This document shows positions 42,597 through 53,879 of a stretch of 64,000 bases of DNA, one piece after another. Below the pieces are notes generated by a model that worked only from the letters and a program-made list of their open reading frames with translations, made no database searches and was not told where the DNA came from. The stretch comes from Geosiphon pyriformis. Taxonomy: Eukaryota > Glomeromycota > Glomeromycetes > Archaeosporales > Geosiphonaceae. How positions within the stretch are numbered: position 1 is the first letter of the stretch; each line of letters begins with the position of its first letter. A program made the position numbers and the translations under genes. Location of the stretch: positions 504,635-568,634 of the forward strand of contig JAAOMT010000617.1 in the NCBI GenBank assembly GCA_016748015.1, read 5' to 3'.

Positions 42597-44114
42597 TATG
42601 AATCCAAGATCTTTTATTCGTTTTATTTTTTTCTTGATGAACTCATCATTGCAGCAATTGGATTGATATGGCTTTAGATGAATGGGGTGAGTTTCTCTAG
42701 TGGTGATGGTGTGTTGTATCACATGAGTTTGTTCAGGAGTATCACCTTCTTTTGAGATAACTGGACTGTTTCTAGCCAGCAAATTTTCAATGTCTATTTT
42801 TCTTTTTTCTGGAGAGAGTTCTCTTTGTTCTACAACTAGTGATTGGATCTCAGGTGGTTCATTTTTAAAGGACTTTTGGACTTCTTTCAATTCTTCTTTA
42901 GGTATCAAACTAATTGGTTCCCAATCTTTGTAATAGATCAGGCATGATTTGCATTCATCACTTGGAGAATACAAGGGTTGGTTGCACCAGCACTAGGCAC
43001 AAGAACCATGCCACCAATAATGGTACTTGGCTTTCTTGCCAAACTTTTGGTCAAAGGTTCTTCTAAGAATATCATAGTAGGGCCAGCAGATCAGCTTGCC
43101 ATTCATAATAATTCCTTCTTTGTTAGCTTTGACATTGTCCAGTGGCTTGCCATTGCTGGTGAAGGTAGTGTATACGAGTTCAGCAGTTTTTTCTTGTTCC
43201 TCTTGTTCTTCTTTTTCATTACTCTCTTCATCATCTGATTTATCTGATTGTTTTTCTTCTTGATTCTGTTTGTTTGCTGGGGGAGTTGTTCAATGGTGAC
43301 ATTTAATCACTATGGGCTTCTCACCACATCTGATGGTTAATTCACACAGTTCATAGTTGAGTAAGGCTTTTGCTTTCTTGAGCCACTCATTACCAACAAT
43401 GATGGTGTATTCCTTTGCTTCAGAAACCTTCATATCAGTTTCAATGCTGATGCTATTGATGCAGACAGGAATAGCTTTGGCAATACCAAGACCTTTTTTT
43501 TTATCACCATGTATATTAGTCATAGGTCTGGTGGAAGGTTTGTCAATTTTTCTGCCAATTGCTTCTAAGAAATGTTTGGCAATGACACTTACGGATGATC
43601 CACTGTCTAGAATCAAGTCAATAAAATAACCAGCCACTTGGGCTTTGCAAATTAAAGGGGTAATGTTGCTGTTGTCAGCAAGTTCAGCTTGATGAGGACA
43701 TTTGTTGGTTTTTGGTATTTTCTTCTTGGGGATCAGAGATTTGCAGAGATTTTTTCTAAACTATGAATGGGTCATCAACTGGCCAAAGGTAATATGTGCT
43801 GGAATTTCCATGAGATCTTTAACAACAGAATAAGGTCCAGATTTTTGTACTATTTCTGGGAGTTCTAGCTTTGAAGAATTCTTAAAAACTTTAGCCTTTG
43901 GTGGCTCATTATTATCAGCAATTGATGTGGATGGTTTGTTTAGATCCAAAACAAAATCAACCTTGGCTTTCTTTTTTTTCCTTGTTGATTCTGTGGTGTT
44001 AATTGCTAGTTCATCCATGTCATGGTCATTATCAGTTAAGTTAAAGGTGTAAAAGAGGTTTTCTTCTGGTTGGCTTGCACTCTCACCCTTTGAAGGTGTG
44101 TCTACCAGTTTAAA
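42561..44114 (-). pseudogene. pol: Copy C pol N-terminus: protease and Cys-rich linker
   Basis: Minus-one frame after the heptamer at 44108-44114. It has MDELAINTTES, a Lys-rich segment, protease with LILDSGSSVSVIA intact at about 43.6 kb, and NEWLKKAKALLNYE. An acidic linker and a Cys cluster follow (CWCNQPLYSPSDECKSC at about 42.95 kb; the residue before CWC is a stop). The LLARNSPVISKEGD segment is intact here, unlike in O and E. Nonsense changes near 43.76 and 43.26 kb. Confidence 0.78.
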
Positions 44115-45637
44115 GGCTGATAAACAGTGGCTTTAACTAGGAAATTCTCTCTAAAGAAATTGATATTGGCATGATTAGGTCTTTGATTGGGGGCGTTGTT
44201 GTTAATGGTTCTGTTGTTTTGGTTATTATTGTTTCTGGAAGCTGGAAGGGGTAAGGGAAGATTATTGCAATCTCTTGAAAAATGTCCAGTTAATCCACAG
44301 TGATAGCACACAGGTGGGTGACAATTTTTTTGTCTTTGATAAGGTGGTTGCTAAGGCTGATTGAAATGTGGCTCAAATCTGGGTCTTTGGGGTTGCTGGT
44401 TATCTCTGACTGCTTGGGCTAATGGTTCTAATAGCCAAGCAAGATTTGCTGTGAGTCTATCTATCAACTGTTCATTTGGGTCTTGAGTTTGAGCAGTAAA
44501 AGAAGTAGCAGCCATTTGGGAAGCAGGAGCCATAACAGGAGCAGGAGCAAAAACTGGAAGTGTGGATCCCAAGTGCATTCTTTGGGCAAGTTCAATGGCC
44601 ATGTCCATTGTAGGATTATCTTTTAGAGCCAAGAGAAACCAAAGAGCATAGGATAAGTCGGTTCTCAATCCTTTTGTAAAGGAATGAATCTTTTGTTTTT
44701 CTGTCCAGTTTCTTCCAGAGTCTATTCATTTGATTAATTTTCTGATTGCTTTGGCATATTCAGTTACTACTTCTTCTGGATCTTGAGTTCTTCTTTCCAA
44801 TTCCATGTGCCATTTGGATATCAAGATTGGGGTTCTGAATTTGTTTTCAAACTAGGTTGTAAAAGAGGTGTTGTTTTCTTCAGCATTTGCTGGCATCCAT
44901 CTAATGATTCTTTGATGGGCATTGGCATCAGTTTCCTGTAAGAACCAGGTGGCAAAGGAGCCTTAAAGGTAGCCACCAACAATTTGAAACTTGTACTCAT
45001 CATCATATTGGTTAGCTGTAGCAGCTCTTTCAAAGTCATTCAACCATTCAATTGGATCTTGTATATTACCTCTAAATAATGGTAGTGAAGTGTTGTTTCT
45101 TTGCCCCAAGGCAGTTTGTATATCTTGAAGGACAGCCAGGATGTTTGCTTGCATTGGATCTTGGGCCATTGGTTCAGGAGTTACTGTTTGTGTGGAGTGT
45201 TCTGATTCACTTGAGAAAATATCAAAAATAAGAGCAGTTTGGTAACTTTCTTCTTCTGTTTCAAAGAGGTTTTCAGCTAGTTGGTGAGCAGCAATCCAAA
45301 TATGGATTTAGTGATTCAGATATTCGAAATCAGCGAGCTGTTGTTCAAAAGTTGTGGAGTATAAGAGCTGATTGATGCTGGTATTTTTTTCTTCAAAATT
45401 GTCTTCAAAATAAGCTTGATCAAAGTAATAGATGGTATAAGCTGTGTAGGTTTCAGCTGAATACTCATTCAGGAACCAGTTCCAAAAGTCTTGGAATTGT
45501 CTACTGGATTGTTCTTCAACAGGGAAACAGATCAAGCAGAAGGGCAGAGGATTGAGTTCAATAAACTCTAGGTCATTTCTGTTGTGTGCTGCAAAGTGTT
45601 CTTCTGATTGCTGTGACAAGTATGAATAATCACCCAT
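44102..45637 (-). pseudogene. gag: Copy C gag
   Basis: ATG at 45635-45637 (MGDYSYLSQQSEEHF). It is 512 codons to TAG at 44102, six fewer than the family through an in-frame deletion. The capsid-like core reads IEWLNDFERAATANQY, and the CCHC knuckle CYHCGLTGHFSRDC is intact near 44.29 kb. Stops at five or more Gln, Trp or Arg positions. The heptamer TTTAAAC precedes TGG-TAG. Confidence 0.82.
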
Positions 45638-45689
45638 ACAATGAGGAAATAAGTGAATTTTGACAACCTCACAGGGAGCATTACTTTTA

Positions 45690-46327
45690 TGTTATGGGTT
45701 GGAGTAACAAGCTAATGGATAGCAAAAGAGAACAGAATTGTAGAGTGATGGAAATAATCAAAGGAAAATTCAACTTTAAAGAGTGAATTGAATGAGTATG
45801 GATTCAATATGTGAGATCAATCTCATAAAATATCTCAGTTGCTATTCTTTTCAAAAGTAACTGGAGAATCTGAAAGTAAAGAAATAGTCCACTGGTATAA
45901 TTCTATGCTTCACATCAGTGCTCTTAGAATTCAATATCAGGTATCAACTTGTGCTTTTCAGTCACATTTATTCAAATAATCTTCAAATACTACAATTATA
46001 TACGTCAGAAAAAGGCCAACAAGTAATTTTTTATCTTTAAGATGTTCAGATACTTGAAAGTAGGGAAAGGAAAATTAGTGATAATAGAAGAATTGAGATG
46101 AAAGTTGTTGATTTTTTCATGTTTTTTTATAGCTAAGAGATTTATCACTTATATAGCTGTCAAAAGTGGTCAATGATCAGGTCAATGACTAGGTAAATGA
46201 TCAGATCAATAATCAGGTCAATGGTCAAGTCATTGATCACTTACTAAAAATAGAGTGGCTAATTTATGTGACATCAGTGGCTAATATATGTGATAATTAA
46301 TAAGAAGTATAAGTTTCAACCATAACA
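45690..46327 (-). repeat. LTR shared by copies C (5-prime) and O (3-prime)
   Basis: 638 bp with complete TGTTA/TAACA edges. About 20 bp around the GTCCATACTGTCAAC segment is missing at 45.89 kb, immediately before GGTATAATTC, which is the point at which C entered the O LTR. The GGTCA repeats are at 46.16-46.24 kb. Confidence 0.75.
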
Positions 46328-46953
46328 TCATCCTCTCTAAAGAGATTGAGCTCTGGTGAAATCAAGCTATTCATGGGGTAATCTATTTGAAGGGTTTTAT
46401 CTAACTCAAAGTTAACTAGTTTGTTAAAGTTTTTTGTGTATAAGGTATATAACACTTGAAGCGAAATAAGTTTTGTATCCAAGAGACCAAATCTTTGTAT
46501 TAGAGTTTTGGCTCTTTTAGCAATAGTTAAAACTCTTGAGACATCTAACCATATAATGCTCAAAATTTCTGCCTGTATCTCTGAAGTTGTTTTCTTCATG
46601 AGTTTTATATCCTCTATGATTTCACTAAGATGACCATAAAGTTCTAATTGCTTTTTATATGACAAGTTTTTGTCTATGAATAAAATTTCTTGAAGTGTTT
46701 TTCCAATTGTGTTGGAAGATGGAAGTATAGCTGCAGTTATACTTTCCAACAGATATTTATCCATTTTATTACCAATTCTTTCTCTTCTGGTAGTAGTTTT
46801 CTTTGATCTAATAACAGTATGTGTTTTACTGTTATCAGTTATGGTGGTTTGTTTTCCAATGGTCAGAGTAGCATTTGGATAGTTTTTGATCCAATACTCA
46901 TGGAGAGTATAGAAAACATTTTGAATGTTTTGATCCAGAAAATAATTGTTCAT
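46297..46953 (-). CDS. Copy O ORF3 (218 aa, env-position ORF of unknown function)
   Basis: An intact ORF from ATG at 46951-46953 to TAA inside the LTR; its last 10 codons lie within the LTR. The frame is open further upstream to 47049, overlapping the end of pol, whose stop at 46995 lies 41 nt before the ATG. The protein starts MNNYFLDQNIQNVF, has a basic KKTTTRRERIG segment, then alternating charged and hydrophobic helices (AEILSIIWLDVSRVLTIAKR). I see no signal peptide, membrane span, Cys pattern or known motif. Copies C and E keep the same start, stop and near-identical length. It could be a C-terminal pol extension reached by frameshifting, or a separate accessory protein. Confidence 0.7.
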   Translation of the reverse strand: MNNYFLDQNIQNVFYTLHEYWIKNYPNATLTIGKQTTITDNSKTHTVIRSKKTTTRRERIGNKMDKYLLESITAAILPSSNTIGKTLQEILFIDKNLSYKKQLELYGHLSEIIEDIKLMKKTTSEIQAEILSIIWLDVSRVLTIAKRAKTLIQRFGLLDTKLISLQVLYTLYTKNFNKLVNFELDKTLQIDYPMNSLISPELNLFREDDVMVETYTSY

Positions 46954-46997
46954 GTTGATTGAAGATACCTCTGTTTTGGAAATGGTGCATTTATTTA

Positions 46998-48290
46998 TAC
47001 TTGATTTTTGCTGATTATTTGAGTCAGTATTACCACAACAGACAGCCAATCAGGTTGTTTATGATATTTCTTGAGTTGTAAACCATGAACAGAACAATCA
47101 TTGAAGATTGTTCTGAATTGATCTTGAAGAATATAAGAACCATTGTTCAAAACTTTGTTGACTATAAAAGGTCTTTTCTACTGGCTAGAGAATTTATCAC
47201 CATAAACATTGTCTCTATCTGAACAGTATTTTAATACCAAGTCACCAACACTTAAAGAAAGTGTTTTATAGGTTTAATTTTTCTTAAGCTTTTCTTGGAA
47301 CAGTTTTATCTTTTCAAAAGCAATTATTTGTGCTTCTACCAAGGAGTCAAGAATGATACCAAGTCTTCTTTGCAAAATGTCTTTGTAATTTCCTATTGTG
47401 ATCTCTTCAAAGGGTATTGTTTCAATATTAGTTTCTATTGGTAGTGTTGCTATGCATTCATAGAGCAGATAAAAAAGTTCATAACTTGTTATGTTATAAT
47501 TCACAATTCTATAAGCAAACAAAGCTGAAGGCAGTACTTTGTCTCATAAGTTTGTTTCTTCACTGGTTTTGGCTAGGGTTTCACATAATGTTCTATTGAA
47601 ATATTCTACTAGGCCATTTGTTTGGGGGTAATAAGTGGAGGAAAGTTTATGATGTATTCCTATTTTTCTACAAAATTCTTCAACCAGTGTAAAAGTTCTT
47701 TGGGCAGCCATGACAGCAGATGATATTTTCATAAATGAAATTGGCTATTGAGACTGCTGTTTGGTCTGGGGTGGCTCTTGCTTCTACCCACTTTGTAAGA
47801 TAGTTGGTAGCTGTGATAATATATCTGTTGTTATTAGGAGTAATTGTTAAAGGTCCAATAACATCTATACCAATTCTGTCAAAGGGTTGACCAACAGAGA
47901 TTGGATGGATGTCTTCTTTGTGATTGGGTTTGCCTCTTTTTTGGCAGATGTCACAGGTTTTAATGTATTCAGCAATGTCTTTTTCTAAGGTAGGCCAATA
48001 ATAATGAGCTAAAGTTTTCTGAATTGTTTTTGTTTTTCCAAAGTGTCCAGCTAATGGGTCAGTGTGCATGTTATATATTACAATTTCTCTTTCTTCAAAT
48101 CTGATGATTCTTTGGGGGTGGTCAGAATCTTTTATATAATTGGTTCTGGCAGATCAAATAGAAATTTGATTGTTTGTGCAAATGTTCTCTTTGCTGTCAA
48201 GTGTATTCTGGTGGGTATTGTTCTTTATCCAAAAATTCCATTAAGGCAGAGTAGTTGTCCAAGTTCATTATCGTGTTTGTTTTTATGAAG
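46998..48290 (-). pseudogene. int: Copy O integrase
   Basis: The zinc-binding N-terminus (HTDPLAGHFGK ... TCDICQ) and the first Asp (GIDVIGPL, near 47.87 kb) are intact. A deletion of about 30 bp near 47.69 kb removes the LSDRG block with the second Asp and shifts the frame. The Glu in NGLVEYFNRTL is present in the new frame. The C-terminal part continues towards ORF3. Catalytically dead. Confidence 0.8.
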
Positions 48291-48299
48291 GAGTTACTA

Positions 48300-49471
48300 A
48301 TAATTAAGTTGGTTTGGTTTGAGAGATTGTACTGTCACTGGATGGTAAGTCTAGATAGAGCATTGGTGTTTTGATGATTAGCTCCTTTGTAGTATTGAAT
48401 ATTATAGTCGAATTCATCCAAGTGGAGTATTCAGCAAGTTATTCATTTGTGTTCCAGCTTCTTTTTATTGTGCAGCCAAACCAAGGCTTGATGATCTGTT
48501 ACCATTAAGAATTTTGCACCAAGAAGATATTGATCCCAGTAGTTGGTAGCCCAAACTACTAGTAGACATTCTTGTTTAGTAACTGAATAGTTCTTTTCTG
48601 CTGGTGTAAGGGATTTACTGGCATATGCTATGGCATGTTCTCTGCCATTTTTATCTTTCTGTGAAAAGACAGCACCAAGTCCATAGCCAGATGCATCAGT
48701 GTGAAGGATAAAAGGTTGGTCCAGATTAAGTTGTTTGAGAATTGGTTCAGTAACAAGTTTTTCCTTCAAAAATTCAAAAGCTTTTTGTTGATGAGTGCTC
48801 CAGTGATAATTGACATTTTTTTTGAGTAGCTGATTGAGAAGAAAGGCAATTTTGGAGAAATCCTTGATAAATTTGCTATAGTAAGAGGCCAAACCAAGAA
48901 AAGAGTGTAGTTCAGAAACATTTATTGGTTGTCTAATGTTTTGAACTTTTTCAACTTTAACTGGGTCAAGAAAAATTCCATCTTTTGTAACAAGATGACC
49001 AAGAAATTGGGTGGATTGGTGTCCAAAGAAAGATTTAATTGGGTTGATCTTAAGGCCAGCATTTCTGAGCAGATCAAAAACTTTCTGTAAATGTTCAAGG
49101 TATTCATCCCAGGTTTTTGAATATATTATTATGTCGTCCAAGTAAACCAAAACAAAGTTTTCTTTTACTGATTCAAACACTTTATCCATTAAGCATTGAA
49201 AGGTGGGAGGAGCATTAGTGAGACCAAAAGGCATGACTGTGAATTCATAGGTGCCATACTTGGTGATAAAGGCAGTTTTCTTTCTGCTTTCTGGATCCAT
49301 CTCTACTTGCCAGAATCCAGCAGTTAAATCTATGGCTGAGAAAAAAGCAGCACTATTGAATTTATCTAGCATTGCATCAATTTTGGGAAGTGGGTACATG
49401 TCTCTTATAGTGATGGTATTTAATTGGTGGTAGTCAACACAGAAGTGTAGAGTTCTACCTTTCTTAGATAC
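48300..49471 (-). pseudogene. pol: Copy O reverse transcriptase and RNase H (5-prime end cut by E)
   Basis: The best-preserved RT in the window: FCVDYHQLN, FFSAIDLTAGFWQVEMD, FGLTNAPPTFQ, intact YLDD (near 49.14 kb), FLGHLVTKDGI. RNase H has HTDASGYGLGAV, AIAYASKSLTPAEKNY and KQECLLVVW, all key acids present. It is open for about 340 codons until 48443, where the NKKKLEHK segment meets a stop. Its 5-prime end is interrupted at 49471 by copy E and continues at 57473. The apparent upstream ORF start (to 49561) is LTR sequence. Confidence 0.85.
49468..49471. repeat. ATAC target duplication, left of copy E
   Basis: ATAC is repeated at 57469-57472. Copies C and E show the uninterrupted GGATACCACTACAACTGG target. 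Confidence 0.85.
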
Positions 49472-50193
49472 TGTTACGAGTTGGAGTAACAAGCTAACAG
49501 ATAGCAAAGGAGAACAGAATTGTAGGGTGATGGAAATAATCAATGAAGAATTCAACTTCAAAGAGCAAATTGAATAAGTATGGATTCAATGTGTAAGATC
49601 AGTCTCATAAAATATCTCAGTTGCTATATTTTTCAAAGGTAACCGGGAAATCTGAAAGTAGAGGAATAGTCCATACTGTCAACAAATGATCACACTTGGT
49701 ATAATTTTATGCCTCACATTGGCACTCTTAGAATTCAATATCAAGTATCAGATGTGCTCTTCAGTCACGTTTTATTTAATAATCTTCAAATATTTCATTT
49801 AATCATTTCAAAAAAAGGCAGATAAACACCAACAAGAGATTTTTTATCCAAAAGATGTTCAAATACTTGAAGGTAGGGAAAGAGAAATTAGCAATAAGAG
49901 AATGTTTGAGATGAAAGTTGTTTTATTATATTTCTTTAATTGTTAGAACATACTTTTCTACAGCTAAGAGACTTATTGCTTCTATAGCTATGAAAAGTGA
50001 TCAATGATCAGGTCAATGATCAGGTCAACAGTCAGGTCATTGATCAGGTCAATAATCAGATCAATGATCAGGTCAATGGTCAAGTCATTGATCAGGTTAA
50101 TGATTACTATCTAAAAATAGGTTGGCTAATTATATGACATCAGTGGCTAATACATGTGATAACTAATAAAAACTATGAGTTTCAACTGTAACA
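49472..50193 (-). repeat. Copy E 3-prime LTR
   Basis: 722 bp, TGTTACGAG...ACTGTAACA in plus-strand reading. It holds about ten GGTCA-type units at 49999-50105, versus seven in the 5-prime LTR. Confidence 0.9.
49999..50105 (-). repeat. Tandem 12-bp GGTCAATGATCA-type array in Gypsy-1 U3
   Basis: About ten pentamers (GGTCA with GATCA, AGTCA and GGTTA variants), mostly at 12-bp spacing, directly upstream of the TATA-like box in the direction of transcription. The corresponding array at 57298-57376 has seven. Other LTRs have two to six, and copy G about one. Confidence 0.75.
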
Positions 50194-50818
50194 TCATCCT
50201 CTCCAAAGAGATTGAGCTCCGGCAAAATCAAACTATTTATGGAATATTTTAATTAAAGGGTTTTATCTAACTCAAAACTAAGTTTGTTAAAGTCTTTTGT
50301 GGATAAAGTGTATAGTACTTAAGGTAAAATGAGCTTTGTATCCAAGAGACCAAATCTTTGTATAAGAGTTTTGGCTCTTCTGGTAATGGTCAAAACTCTT
50401 GGAACATCCAACCATATAATGTCCAAAATTTCTACTTGTATCTTAGAAGTTGTTTTCTTCATGAGCTTCATGTCTTTTATGATTTCACCAAGGCGACCAT
50501 AGAGCTCTAGTTGTCTTTCATATGACAAGTTTTTGTCTATGGGCAAGATTTCTTTAATTGTTTTTTTCCAATTGTGGTGAAAGGTACAAGTATTGCTGCT
50601 GTTATGCTTTCCAATAGATACTTATCTATTTTGCTACCAATTTTTTCTCTTCTGGTAGTTGTTTTCTTTGGTCTGATAACAATATGAGTTCCACTGTTGT
50701 CAGTTATTGTGGTCTGTTTTCCAATAGTCAGGATAGCATTTGGATAGTTTTTGATCCAATACTCATGGAGAGTATTGAAAGCATTTTGAATGTTTTGATC
50801 CAGAAAATAATTGTTCAT
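50163..50818 (-). pseudogene. Copy E ORF3
   Basis: The start MNNYFLDQNIQNAF is intact at 50816-50818. A frameshift in a homopolymer near 50.56 kb (GKKQLKKSCP instead of GKTIKEI) splits the ORF. The downstream part is recognisable to the LTR stop at 50163. Total length 656 nt versus 657 in C and O. Confidence 0.7.
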
Positions 50819-50819
50819 G

Positions 50820-52180
50820 TCAATTAAAGATACCTCTGTTTTGGGAATGGTGCATTTATTTATACTTGGTTTTTGCTGATCATTTGGGTCAGTATTACCA
50901 CAACTGGTAACCAATCAGGTTGTTTATGATATTTCTTGAGTCGTGTACCATGAACTGGACGATCATTAAAGATTGTTCTGGATTGATCTTAAAGAATATA
51001 AAAATCATTGTTCAAAACTTTGTTGACTATAAAGAGACCTTTCCACCGGCTAGAGAATTTATCACCATAGACATTGTTTCTGTCTGAGCGGTATTCCAAA
51101 ACTAAGTTACCAACACTTAAAGAAAGTGTTTTATAAGTTTTCTTCTTTTTAAGCTTTTCTTGGAACTGTTTTATCTTTTCAAAGGCAATTATTTGTGCTT
51201 CTACAAGTGAGTCAAGAATGGTACCAAGTCTTCTTTGCAAAATGTCTTTGTAATTCCCTATTGTGATCTCTTCAAAGGGTATTGTTTCAATATCAGTTTC
51301 TATTGGTAGTGTTGCTATTCGTCCATAGAGCAGATAAAAAGGTTTTTAACTTATTATGTCATGATTCACAGTTCTATAAGCAAACAAAGCTGAAGACAGT
51401 ACTTTGTCCCATAAGTTTGTTTCTTCACTTGTTTTGGCTAGGGTTTCACACAGTGTTCTATTGAAATATTCTACTAGGCCATTTGTTTGTGGGTGATAAG
51501 GGGAAGAAAGTTTGTGACGTATTCCCATTTTTCTACAAAGTTTTTCAACCAGTGTACTGAGAAAAGCTCTTCCTCTATCAGATAATAGTTCTTTGGGGCA
51601 GCCATGATAACAAATGATATCTTCATAAATGAAATTGGCTATTGAGACTGCTGTTTGATCTGGGGTGGCTCTTGCTTCTACCCACTTTGTAAGATAGTCA
51701 GTAGCTGTAATGATGTATCTGTTGCCATTAGGAGTTACTGTTAAAGGTCCAATAACATCTATACCAATTCTGTCAAATGGTTGACCAATAGAGATTGGAT
51801 GGATATCTTCTTTGTGATTGGGTTTTCCTCTTTTTTGGCAGGTATCACAGGTTTTAATGTATTCAGCAATGTCTTTTCCCAAGGTAGGCCAATAATAGCA
51901 AGCTAAGGTTTTCTGAATTGTTTTTGTTTTTCCAAAGTGTCCAGCTAATGAATCAGTGTGCATATTGTAGATCACAATTTCTCTTTCTTCAAATCTTATG
52001 ACTTTCTGGGGATGGTCAGGATCTTTTCTATTTCTTTTGTATAACTGGTTCTGGCGAATCAAATAGAATTTTGATTGTTTGCATAAATGTTCTCTTTGCT
52101 ATTAATTGTATTCCAGTGGGTATTGTCCTTTACCCAAAAATTCTATTAAGGCAGAGTAGTTGTCCAAGTTCATTATCATG
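50820..52180 (-). pseudogene. int: Copy E integrase
   Basis: Nearly complete and open from 52062 to 51346. It has the N-terminal His residues (TDSLAGHFGK) with CDTC, then Asp in GIDVIGPL, Asp in LSDRG and Glu in NGLVEYFN with 35 residues between the last two. The GPY/F-like C-terminal block FSSRWKGLFIV is near 51.04 kb. A stop or shift near 51.34 kb separates it from the C-terminal part (50989-51240). Of the three integrases in the block, only this one keeps D,D35E. Confidence 0.85.
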
Positions 52181-53620
52181 TTTGTTTGTGAGAGAGTTAC
52201 TAATAATTAGTTTGGTTTGGTTTGAGGTGGTTGTACTGTTACTTGGTGGTAAGTCTGGAGAGAGCATCAGTGTTTTGATGATCAGCTCCTTTGCGATGTT
52301 GAATATCATAGTCAAATTTGTCCAAGTGGAGTATCTAGCAAGTTAATCTTTTGTGTTCTAGCTTCTTTTTGTTGTGCAGCCAAACCAAAGCTTGGTAATC
52401 TGTTACTACCAGGAATTTGGCACCAAGAAGATATTTGTTCCAATAACTAATAGCCTATACTACTGCCAGACATTCTTGTTCAATCACTGAGTAGTTCTGC
52501 TCTGCTGGTGAGAGAGTTCTACTGGCATATGCTATGGCATGTTTTTTGTCATCTTCATCTTTCTGGGATAGAACAGCTCCAAGTCCATAGCCAGATGTAT
52601 CAATGTGGAGGATGAAAGGTTGATCTAGATCAGGTTGCTTCAGAATTGGTTCAGTGACTAGTTTTTCCTTTAGAGTTTCAAAAGCTTTTTGTTGGTGTGT
52701 GCTCCAATGGTAGTTGACATTTTTCCTGAGTAGCTGATTAAGTAGAGCAGCTATTTTGGAGAAATCCTTGACAAATTTGCAATAATAGGAAGCCAAACCA
52801 AGGAAAGAGCATAGTTTATGAACATTTATTGGTTGTCTGATGTTCTGGACTTTTTCAACCTTAGCTGGATCAGGAAAGATTCCATCTTTTGTGATAAGAT
52901 GACCAAGGAATTGGGTGGATTGTCTTCCAAAGAAAGATTTGATTAGGTTGATCTTGAGACCTGTATTTCTGAGAAGATCAAAAACCTTTTGCAAATGTAC
53001 AAGGTGTTCATCCCAGGTTTTTGAGTACGCCATTATATCATCCAGATAGACCAGAACAAAGTTTTCTTTCACTGATTCAAATATTTTATCCATTAAGCAT
53101 TGAAAGGTGGGAGGGGCATTGGTGAGACCAAAAGGCATGACTGTGAATTCATAGGTGCCATACTTGGTGATGAAGGCGGTTTTCTTCCAGCTTTCTGGAT
53201 CCATCTCTACTTGCCAGAATCCAGCAGTTAGATCAATGGTTGAAAAGAAAGCAGCATCTTTGAATTGGTCCAGCATTGCATCAATCTTGAGAAGTGGGTA
53301 CATGTCTCTTTCAGTAATGGCATTTAATTGGTGGTAGTCAACACAGAAGTGTAGGGTTCCACCTTTCTTGGATACCACTACAACTGGGAAAGCCCATTCA
53401 CTCTTGGTTTTTTGTATGAATCCAAGTTCTTTCATCTGGTTTATTTCTTTCTTGATAAACTCATCATTTCGGTGATTGGATTGGTAAGGCTTCAAATGGA
53501 TGGGGCGAGTTTCTCTGGTAGTGATGATGTGTTGTATTACATGGGTTTGTCCTGGGGTATCACCTTCTTTTGAGATAACTGGGCTGTTTCTTGTTAATGT
53601 CTATCTTTCTTTCTTCTGGA
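52181..53620 (-). pseudogene. pol: Copy E reverse transcriptase and RNase H
   Basis: Open from 53495 to 52455. It shows FCVDYHQLN, FFSTIDLTAGFWQVEMD, FGLTNAPPTFQ, intact YLDD (near 53.05 kb) and FLGHLITKDGI. RNase H keeps the first Asp (HIDTSGYG) and the Glu of EQECLAVV, where a stop follows. The RT N-terminus is disturbed by the tandem duplication at 53327-53879 and by an 11-nt deletion shared with copy O. Confidence 0.82.
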
Positions 53621-53879
53621 TTGGTGGTAGTCAACACAGAAGTGTAGGGTTCCACCTTTCTTGGATACCATTACAACTGGGAAAGCCCATTCACTCTTGG
53701 TTTTTCTTTTTTGATAAACTCATCATTTTGGTGATTGGATTGGTAAGGCTTCAAATGGATGGGGCGAGTTTCTCTGGTAGTGATGATGTGTTGTATTACA
53801 TGGGTTTGTTCTGGGGTATCACCTTCTTTTGAGATAACTGGGCTGTTTCTTGTTAATGTCTATCTTTCTTTCTTCTGGA
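53327..53879 (-). repeat. Tandem duplication at the RT N-terminus of copy E
   Basis: Unit 1 is 53327-53619; unit 2 is 53620 to about 53879. The units are nearly identical, from ATTGGTGGTAGTCAACACAG to TCTTTCTTCTGGA, except for about 35 bp missing in unit 2. It duplicates the KPYQSN...FCVDYHQ coding block and breaks the pol frame. Confidence 0.85.

Larger units (their letters stand above)
38945..46327 (-). mobile_element. Gypsy-1 copy C
   Basis: Minus strand, with 3-prime LTR 38945-39575, internal region 39576-45689 and 5-prime LTR 45690-46327. The right LTR is followed directly by the 3-prime internal end of copy O, so one LTR serves both. LTR-LTR recombination after C inserted into the O LTR would explain this. 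The GTAT left of C and the GGTATAATTC inside the right LTR fit that history. Confidence 0.8.

Noticed and set aside
46297-47049. Envelope gene in Gypsy-1
   Set aside because: Position fits, but there is no signal peptide, membrane anchor or cleavage-site pattern; reported as an ORF of unknown function instead.
49472-49561. N-terminal extension of the copy O RT (a 372-codon ORF starting at 49561)
   Set aside because: The first 30 codons are LTR sequence of copy E; the true upstream coding sequence is at 57473 and beyond.
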